Source: Cyanophora paradoxa (Eukaryota; Glaucocystophyceae; Cyanophorales; Cyanophoraceae). From it: a stretch of 64,000 nucleotides of DNA. Shown one piece after another: positions 57,947 through 64,000 of the stretch. Position 1 is the stretch's first letter. Each line of letters begins with the position of its first letter. The stretch covers positions 124,001 through 188,000 of the forward strand of contig QPMI01000101.1 of the NCBI GenBank assembly GCA_004431415.1, written 5' to 3'. The notes under the pieces are model-generated. The model saw only the letters and a list, made by a program, of their open reading frames with translations. It did no database searches and was not told where the DNA came from. Both the position numbers and the translations under genes were made by a program.

Positions 57947-58600
57947 CGGCTCGCGAAGGCTCTGGAGCACTTCCAAATCGACGTCATCGGCGCCTTGTAC
58001 GCCCCCCGGGCCCCGGCTCGTTCCCCCTGGCATCTCCTCACCCCCCGCAGGGGCCTGGACGTGGACGCCTCGACGGGCGGCTTCACGGACGTGCTGCTGG
58101 CGAGCGGCGCGCGGCGGGTCTACTCCGCTCGGACGAGCGCGTCGTCTTCCTCGAGAAGACGAACGCGCGGAGCCTCTCCCCCCACCCCCCCGGAGCCTCT
58201 CCCCCGCCCCCCGCCCTAACCCTAACCCTAACCCCGCCCTCGAGCTCGAGCTCGTCGACGTCGTCGTGTGCGCGGCCCCAGCCCCCCTCCGGAGCCCTCC
58301 CCTTCTCGGCTGAGGCCCGGCAGGTGCGACGCGCCGTTCATCGGGCTGGCGACGGTGCTCCCGGCGGCGATGGCGCTGGGCGCCGACGGCTGCCGCCTGG
58401 TGGCCCTCATCAAGCCCCAGTTCGAGGTGGGCAAGGGCAACGTCGGCAAGGGCGGCATCGTGCGGGACCCCGCCCTCCACCGGGCCGTCTGCGAGCGCAT
58501 CCTCGCCTGGCTCGACGACCCCGACGGCCGCCACGCCGCCGAGCGCGCCGGCCTCTCCGGTCGCAGCCCCCACGGCCACGGCCCCTGCCCCCGCGCCAGC
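57947..58600 (+). pseudogene. TlyA/HemA-type FtsJ-like rRNA methyltransferase, broken
   Basis: Exon 57,947-57,996 (RLAKALEHFQIDVIGAL) joins 58,051 onward (GLDVDASTGGFTDVLLASGA), the SAM-binding motif I of TlyA-type 2'-O-methyltransferases; the usual Gly of LDVGAST is Asp. Right after RRVYSA the frame shifts to DERVVFLEKTNA, and the ~14 residues normally in between (VDVGYGQLAWKL-type) are missing. No intron explains this. After an intron with telomere-like sequence come LVDVVVCDAPFIGLATVLP, LVALIKPQFEVGKG and KGGIVRDPALHRAVCERI, matching the TlyA C-terminal half. The S4 domain expected at the N-terminus is not found, and the 3' end dissolves into a GC-rich repeat. Despite the family name, the enzyme modifies rRNA. 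A bacterial-type, possibly plastid-derived origin is inferred. Confidence 0.65.
58214..58235 (+). repeat. Interstitial telomere-like (CCCTAA)3 tract
   Basis: Three perfect CCCTAA units followed by CCCC lie inside the intron of the TlyA-like gene. This is the complement of TTAGGG repeats. It is short and internal, so it is not a chromosome end here. Confidence 0.85.
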
Positions 58601-58865
58601 CCCCCGGGTCGCCGCGGCTCGCCGGGCGGGGCGGCGGCGCCGCGGGCGGCTCCGCGTCTCGTCGCATGGGGCGGCGGCGTGGTGGGCGGCGGCGCGGCTT
58701 GCGGGGCGGGAAGGAGGCGCGGCGGGCGGCGCCGCGGCTCGCTGGGCGGGGCGGCGGCGCGGCGCCGGCGGGCGGCGGCGCGTCTCGCCGCATGAGGCGG
58801 CGGCGAGGCGGCCGGCGCCGCGGCTCGCCAGGCGGTGCGTGAGGCTCGGCGTTCGGCGGCGCGGC
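58600..58865 (+). repeat. GC-rich degenerate repeat (GGCGGCGC / GGCTCGCC words)
   Basis: The sequence alternates GCCGCGGCTCGCC, GGGCGGGGCGGCGGCG and related words. It resembles the reverse complement of the ordered 40-bp array at 59,965-60,840 but is less regular. It truncates the TlyA-like frame. Confidence 0.6.
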
Positions 58866-58919
58866 TTGCCGCATGTTAACGTTGTACATGCATATGGCGA
58901 TATTCAAGAGTAACATAGG

Positions 58920-59165
58920 GGACACGTCACAACGTTGGGGCACGGTGGCGGGGCATGGTACCGGTGGGGCACGTCGAGGCACGGCCGCATGGTGGGGCAC
59001 GTCGGGGCATGGTGGGGCACGATGGGGCCCGGGGCACGTGGGGCACGTCGGGGCATGGCCGCAAGTAACATGTACTAGAATCCTTAGGGGACACGTCACA
59101 GCGTTGCAATTGGGGCACGGTGGCGGGGCATGATGCATATGGGGCACGTCGGGGCGATTTCGTTC
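58920..59165. repeat. GGGGCAYG repeat cluster
   Basis: More than a dozen GGGGCACG or GGGGCATG words occur here at 8-20-nt spacing. In reverse complement these are the RTGCCC words that fill introns and flanks of the integrase gene. No host gene for such an intron is visible here. Confidence 0.7.
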
Positions 59166-59300
59166 CAACAAGCGATGCCCAGTGAATGAGTGATCATGCC
59201 ATGATGACATATATATATAAGGCTTGTTTAAGCCTTTGTAAATAATATGCAATATGCATGCCATGATGCTGTTATGTATATTCAGTGGTAATGGAGTCAC

Positions 59301-59348
59301 CCACCAAGGTCAGTGCCACGGTGTCCACCAAGGTCAGTGCCACGGTGT
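59301..59348. repeat. Two tandem copies of a 24-bp unit
   Basis: CCACCAAGGTCAGTGCCACG plus GTGT is present twice without interruption (59,301-59,324 and 59,325-59,348). Confidence 0.9.
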
Positions 59349-59420
59349 TCATGATGACAGAAACGGGTGAGGTTAAGTTGTCAGTGTGCATGTCATGATC
59401 AGGTTTCAAGTTTCACTGAG

Positions 59421-59675
59421 TCAAGCCTTGAAGCCGAAGTTTGAGAACTCGTACGCCGTGACGGGCAAGCCTTGAAGGGTAATTTGCGAGTCCCGACCTT
59501 TCAAGTTTTTATATATCCTGAAAGCCCCTTTAATTGTCTTCCTCATGATGTCCTCTGATCTCATATATGATATACACCTAATTTCCATCCAAAGATATGC
59601 AGTTCGGAAAGAATCGAGTATGTACTGATGCCATGATGTGGATGGCATATGGTGCCCTGGTCTCGATCTGGTCAT
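59421..59675 (-). CDS. 84-residue ORF in an AT-rich island, unknown
   Basis: The ORF starts with ATG and has ordinary amino-acid composition (SWHQYILDSFRTAYLWMEIR, then YMRSEDIMRKTIKGAFRIYK), unlike the Ala/Arg/Pro-rich shadow frames elsewhere. The island (about 59,170-59,690) is visibly less GC-rich than surrounding sequence. I do not recognise a family. It could be a recently inserted, organellar or viral-type sequence, or chance. Confidence 0.35.
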   Translation of the reverse strand: MTRSRPGHHMPSTSWHQYILDSFRTAYLWMEIRCISYMRSEDIMRKTIKGAFRIYKNLKGRDSQITLQGLPVTAYEFSNFGFKA

Positions 59676-59707
59676 CCCCCTCAGGGCCTAGCGCTCGGCG
59701 CCCCGGG

Positions 59708-59962
59708 CTCATCTTATAGATTCTGAATCTCTGATGCAGGCGCTCCGATGCAGGCGCGGGGCCCGCGGCCCGTCCTGGGGAGAACGGGCGCAGTTCCGCG
59801 GGCCCATCCCCTCATGTGCCCCCCTCACTCCCTCGAGGCGAGCCTTTTGTCTCGCGCCCGGCGGCCCCGGCTCATCTTATAGATTCTGAATTTGGGTTTC
59901 ATACACGTCGTTCTTGTGTGCTCCGATGCAAGCGCGGGGCCCGTTCTGGGGAGAACGGGCGC
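59708..59962 (+). repeat. Local direct duplication (two diverged copies)
   Basis: GGCTCATCTTATAGATTCTG occurs at about 59,707 and 59,871. Both are followed by GCTCCGATGCA(G/A)GCGCGGGG and then by CTGGGGAGAACGGGCGC (about 59,775 and 59,947). The second copy leads directly into the 40-bp array. Confidence 0.75.
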
Positions 59963-59964
59963 GT

Positions 59965-60840
59965 CCGCCCCGCCCGGCGAGCCGCTCCTCCGCCCGCCGC
60001 GCCTCCGCCCCGCCCGGAGAGCCGCGCCGCCGCGCGCCGCGCCTCCGCCCCGCCCGTCGAGCCGCTCCTCCGCCCGCCGCGCCTCCGCCCCGCCCGGAGA
60101 GCCGCGCCGCCGCGCGCCGCGCCTCCGCCCCGCCCGGCGAGCCGCTCCTCCGCCCGCCGCGCCTCCGCCCCGCCCGGAGAGCCACGCCGCCGCGCGCCGC
60201 GCCTCCGCCCCGCCCGGCGAGCCGCTCCTCCGCCCGCCGCGCCTCCGCCCCGCCCGGAGAGCCACGCCGCCGCGCGCCGCGCCTCCGCCCCGCCCGGCGA
60301 GCCGCTCCTCCGCCCGCCGCGCCTCCGCCCCGCCCGGAGAGCCGCGCCGCCGCGCGCCGCGCCTCCGCCCCGCCCGTCGAGCCGCTCCTCCGCCCGCCGC
60401 GCCTCCGCCCCGCCCGGAGAGCCGCGCCGCCGCGCGCCGCGCCTCCGCCCCGCCCGGCGAGCCGCTCCTCCGCCCGCCGCGCCTCCGCCCCGCCCGGAGA
60501 GCCACGCCGCCGCGCGCCGCGCCTCCGCCCCGCCCGGCGAGCCGCTCCTCCGCCCGCCGCGCCTCCGCCCGCCCGGAGAGCCACGCCGCCGCGCGCCGCG
60601 CCTCCGCCCGCCCGGCGAGCCGCTCCTCCGCCCGCCGCGCCTCCGCCCCGCCCGGAGAGCCGCGCCGCCGCGCGCCGCGCCTCCGCCCGCCCGGCGAGCC
60701 GCTCCTCCGCCCGCCGCGCCTCCGCCCCGCCCGGAGAGCCGCGCCGCCGCGCGCCGCGCCTCCGCCCCGCCCGGCGAGCCGCTCCTCCGCCCGCCGCGCC
60801 TCCGCCCGCCCGGAGAGCCGCGCCGCCGCGCGCCGCGCCG
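59965..60840 (+). repeat. 40-bp GC-rich tandem array with an alternating (80-bp) higher-order unit
   Basis: Two 40-bp variants alternate: one starting GCCGCTCCTCCGCCCGCCGC and one starting GCCGCGCCGCCGCGCGCCGC, both continuing GCCTCCGCCCCGCCCGGMGA. About eleven 80-bp units are present, with single-base losses near 60,570-60,810. Long frames are open on both strands only because the unit lacks stops; they should not be taken as proteins. Confidence 0.9.
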
Positions 60841-61013
60841 CCGCCCACCACGCCGCCGCCGCCGCCGCGCGCCGCGCCGCCGCCCACCACGCCGCTGCCG
60901 ATTGCGTTACACAGTGTTCGCCACAGTGTATGGACTGTGTTACGCAACTCATGTGTGGCTTATGTGTAACTCAATGTAAGAGACTGCGTAACACAATGCA
61001 CACAGGCGCACCT

Positions 61014-61409
61014 TCAGAGGCAGTACACGGAGACTGAAACGGGCTCCTCCGGCGGCGTCGCTTCCCCTCGTCGGCGTTGCCAGCCGTCGGTCCTTCTTGC
61101 CTTTGTCCGGGCCGATGTGTGTTCAGGAGGGTCTCCCCGCTGCGGCTTTTGCCGCAGTGCAATTGGCTTCTTTGCGGACGGCCGGTCGCCGCCTGCTCCC
61201 GGCAAACGCTGTGCCAAGGCTGCGCGCGACGATAGACAACACGTCTGGGCTCGAAGCGCTAGCGGGCGCGGCGGCGCAGCGGCGCTCAAGCTCGTGGCCT
61301 GGGCGGCGCCTTCTTGTTCGAGCTGCTGCAGCTGCTGCTTCAAGAAGGTACGTTGTCCGCCTCCGGCTCCGCGGCTCCTCGCTTCGTCACGAAGTAGATC
61401 TAGAAGCAC
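61014..61409 (-). CDS. Possible exon(s) of an unknown protein
   Basis: An open stretch with Leu/Gln-rich helical character (FLKQQLQQLEQEGAAQ) followed by basic, Pro-rich sequence. It has no ATG at its apparent start (GTG), so it would be an internal exon if real. No family is recognised. Confidence 0.25.
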   Translation of the reverse strand: MLLDLLRDEARSRGAGGGQRTFLKQQLQQLEQEGAAQATSLSAAAPPRPLALRAQTCCLSSRAALAQRLPGAGGDRPSAKKPIALRQKPQRGDPPEHTSARTKARRTDGWQRRRGEATPPEEPVSVSVYCL

Positions 61410-61684
61410 CGGCGCATGCGCGCGATGCTTGCGCAGTGCGGGACGCGAGGGCAGCGAACCTCTGCCTCGTTAAAACCTTCACATCAGCTGCGCGCCGGCT
61501 CCATCGATCGTGCTCGCACTTGCACTTGCACTGTCGACGTCGACGCTGCACCTGCACCTGCACCGTCGACGTCTGGCTTCTAGATCTTGCCCATCGTGCG
61601 ATCGCCCCGGCCGTACGCGTACGAGCTCTAGCTATAGCTATAGGGATCGACTGCGGCTCTAGCTAGCTGTATCCTGGCGTAACG

Positions 61685-61792
61685 CAATCCCCCTCTTTGT
61701 GTCGGGCTACGCATTTACTCGAAGATGGATCAAAAACGCGGACCAAAAAAATTTGATGGTCCACGCACGGAATTGTTTGGTCCACTACAATG
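61685..61792. repeat. ~105-bp repeat, copy 2 (inverted)
   Basis: This is the inverted counterpart of 56,898-57,001. It lies 70 bp before the right copy of the 1.6-kb repeat. Confidence 0.85.
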
Positions 61793-61861
61793 TGCGTCTA
61801 GGTACTCCGCCGCGGTTTTTCGGCGCAAGCCGTTAATTGCTTCTAAGTTCATGGCTCTCAT

Positions 61862-63508
61862 ACTAGCAGACCGCGCCCGGCCCTGTGCAAGTGCGGCAAG
61901 TGCGGGCCGCGCGCGGAGGTGCAAGGGGGGGGTACTGGTACACATTGCAGGGTACTTGGGGGGGAGGCGGGGGGCGCAGGGGAGGGGGGCGGAGGGGGCA
62001 GCTAGAGAGGCAAGGCGGGCGGCCGGGCGAGGCGGGCGGGGTGGCGAGGCGGGTAGGTGGGGTGGCGACGCTGGCGGCGGCGGGCGGGAAAGCGGGATCC
62101 GGAGGAGAGACAGGTGGCACCGGGCCCTGCGCGTAGCCTGCGCATGCGCAGAACCGAGGCGTCAGCTCGCCCCGGACAGCGGCCGTGCGGGGGCGGGGCC
62201 CAGCGGGGGCGGCCGGGCCATGGCCATGTGCGCAGCAGCAGCGGCGGAGCGAACCTGGAGTCGACGAAGTTGAAGCAGCCGGCAGGGCGGCGGGCGGGGA
62301 AGCGGGCGGAGCGGCAGGTGGCGCCGGGCCCTGCACGTAGCCTGCGCATGCGCAGAACCGAGGCGTCAGTTCGCCCCGGACAGCGGCCGTGCGGGGGCGG
62401 GGCCCAGCGGGGGCGGCCGGGTCAGATGCGAAGCAGCAGCGGCGGGGCGAACCTGGAGTCGACGAAGCTGAAGCAGCCGGCGGGGCGGCGGGCGAGGAAG
62501 CGGGCGGAGCGGCAGGTGGCGCCGGGCCCTGCGCGTAGCCTGCGTGCGCAGGGCCGAGGCGTCAGCTCGCCCCGGACGTCGACAGCGGCGCCGGCGGCGC
62601 CGGCGCGGGGCCCAGCGAGGTCGGCCGGGTGACGCGCGCGGCAGCAGCGGCGCCGGCGGGGCGAACCTGGAGTCGACGAAGCTGAAGCAGCGGGCGGGGC
62701 GACAGGCAGGGAGCAGCTGCTGAAGCAGCTGGCGCGCGGAGCAGCTGGGAGCAGCGGGCAGGGAAGCAGCCCGGCGCGGCGAACTAGGAGCAGCTGTGAA
62801 TACTGCGACGCCGCCACCCGGCCCTCCACTACCGTAGTACAGCTAGTACGGAGCGCCGGCCGCGGCCGCCGGTCAAGCCACGCATCCGGTCCGGCCGCGC
62901 CGCGGCGGGCCGAGGCGTGCGAGTGGTGATCCGCCCCGTACTTGCGCTTGAAGGGCTTGACATCGCCGAGCTGAAGTCCGCCTGAACTGGATCATTGGCG
63001 GAGTCCGCCTGGAGGGTGGGCGAAACGCCGCGGCCCGGGTGCGCACCGGAGAAGGCGCCCGCTTCTTTCTGCACTCTCTCGAGCTCACGGCGGGTACTGC
63101 AACACGATATCGGCATCCATTCCTTCCCTGCTCGAGTCTCGAAACAATCCAACTCGCAGGAGCGCTTTTTTCCGGCGCCCGGTACAACAGGTACTTGAGG
63201 CGGCCTAGCGCGCCGCACGCCGCTTCTCGAGGCCAGGCATGTATGACAAAGTTTGTAGAGCGCATTGAGAGCAATCAGGAGCACGTGGTCCGGCGCGTAT
63301 AGCAACAGCAGGTGAGGCGCGACCTCAACATGTTTGCGCAGCCCCGCCCTTGCATTTTTTTTCGCCGCTCGCAGCGGCTACGATGCGATCACACCTATAC
63401 GAGAGCGCATGCAAAGAATCGCATCTTACAAAAATTGCTGACACAGAAAGTACGCCGCACCAACTCACCAGGGGAGCAAGGGAGGGGGTACCCCCCCTTG
63501 CAACAAAA
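61862..63508. repeat. Right copy of ~1.6-kb dispersed inverted repeat
   Basis: Inverted counterpart of 44,930-46,576, beginning CTAGCAGACCGCGCCCGGCC and ending with the GAGGGGGTACCCCCCCTTGC motif. Its tandem modules (landmarks at about 62,161, 62,365 and 62,561) translate on the plus strand to KRAERQVAPGPARSLRMRRT and QRPCGGGAQRGRPGQ-type units, the same peptide as in the left copy. Between the arms lie about 15 kb of unrelated genes. Confidence 0.8.
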
Positions 63509-63691
63509 TTCTGTCAATACGTCTCGCTGCACAAAGAACGTATCGCACGCCCCGCAAACACGCTCAGCGGCTTAAAAGGTGGAGACGACTCATATCTCCA
63601 GACGTTTTTCTCAAAAGTTGAAAACATGCCGTCGAAGTGCGATTCCGGCTTCCAAAACTGCATGCATATGACTCATGATCAGCTGCAGTGA

Positions 63692-63937
63692 TCACTCGAG
63701 CTCAGTGACTAAGAACATCTGATCGCGAATGTGTACGTAGCTCAGCACGACGCTCAATTGCAATACAGAATTCGAAGAGCGGGGGGCTCCGATATCGGTG
63801 TTCGCGAGTCCAATGAGGATGTAGTTGATGCCCGACATCATCAAAGTCGCCCCCGCGCGCCAGGAAAGGAGCGCGGACATCGATCGCGAGGGAGGGGTAC
63901 AACCAGACATTAAAGGTGGGTACAAGGCAAAACTCAA
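63692..63937 (-). CDS. Possible exon of a membrane protein, partial
   Basis: A minus-strand stretch reads AGATLMMSGINYILIGLANT followed by SVLQLSVVLSYVHIRDQMF, with hydrophobic segments and ordinary composition. It lies next to the right edge, so partner exons may be outside the window. No family is recognised. Confidence 0.3.
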   Translation of the reverse strand: MSFALYPPLMSGCTPPSRSMSALLSWRAGATLMMSGINYILIGLANTDIGAPRSSNSVLQLSVVLSYVHIRDQMFLVTELE

Positions 63938-64000
63938 CTCGGAACAAGTTTGTGGAGCTCTAGCTCATGATCAAGCTCGCTCAGCTGTACCTCAAGCTCG

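Noticed and set aside
59965-60840. Possible CRISPR-like array
   Set aside because: The 40-bp units are contiguous and alternate between two variants, with no unique spacers, and the context is eukaryotic.
59816-61037. Three plus-strand and two minus-strand frames of 350-387 codons
   Set aside because: They are translations of the 40-bp tandem array, open simply because the unit has no stop codon.

Overview
The window looks like a GC-rich, intron-dense nuclear contig from a microbial eukaryote, probably an alga with a primary plastid. Genes are split by many short introns (about 45-150 nt). Reading frames rebuilt across them give recognisable eukaryotic proteins: EXO1, SEL1L/HRD3, a CTR copper transporter, an ecto-apyrase, a polycystin fragment, and a FKBP with plastid and thylakoid targeting. 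A multi-GAF hybrid histidine kinase and a thylakoid-type FKBP with Phe near its N-terminus would fit a glaucophyte such as Cyanophora. That assignment is inference. There are no operons, RBSs, CRISPR arrays or confident RNA genes.

Layout. 1-7.1 kb: 3' part of a giant minus-strand surface protein with CUB-like, EGF/LNR-like and Pmp-type beta-helix repeats. 8.3-14.5 kb: FKBP (+), EXO1 (-), a small unknown gene (+) and a WW/zinc-knuckle protein (-). 14.8-18.3 kb: a polycystin-like fragment (+) and an unknown gene (-). 18.8-25.8 kb: a mobile-element block with an intron-rich DDE integrase gene lacking reverse transcriptase, then a 5'-truncated LINE. 27.0-29.4 kb: a FabZ-like hotdog protein (-) and a tandem ubiquitin-like protein (+). 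30.0-42.9 kb: tandem apyrase and a very large five-GAF hybrid histidine kinase (both -). 43.6-44.5 kb: a small membrane protein (+).

44.9-64 kb is a repeat-rich part that still carries genes: an Ala-rich unknown (-), the copper transporter (-), SEL1L (+), a P-loop helicase-like gene (-) and a broken TlyA-type methyltransferase (+). It also holds two inverted copies of a ~1.6-kb repeat, a MITE, a 40-bp GC-rich tandem array, and an AT-rich island with a lone small ORF.

The strongest unusual signals concern splicing. Many introns must start with GC, typically GCGCGCC, where protein homology fixes the boundary. Branch sites read CTGAC almost invariably. Several introns carry 13-35-nt runs of pure C, always on the sense strand. 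The integrase gene is itself split by introns, several of them filled with RTGCCC repeats. Exon coordinates are my own reading and were not verified by transcripts.
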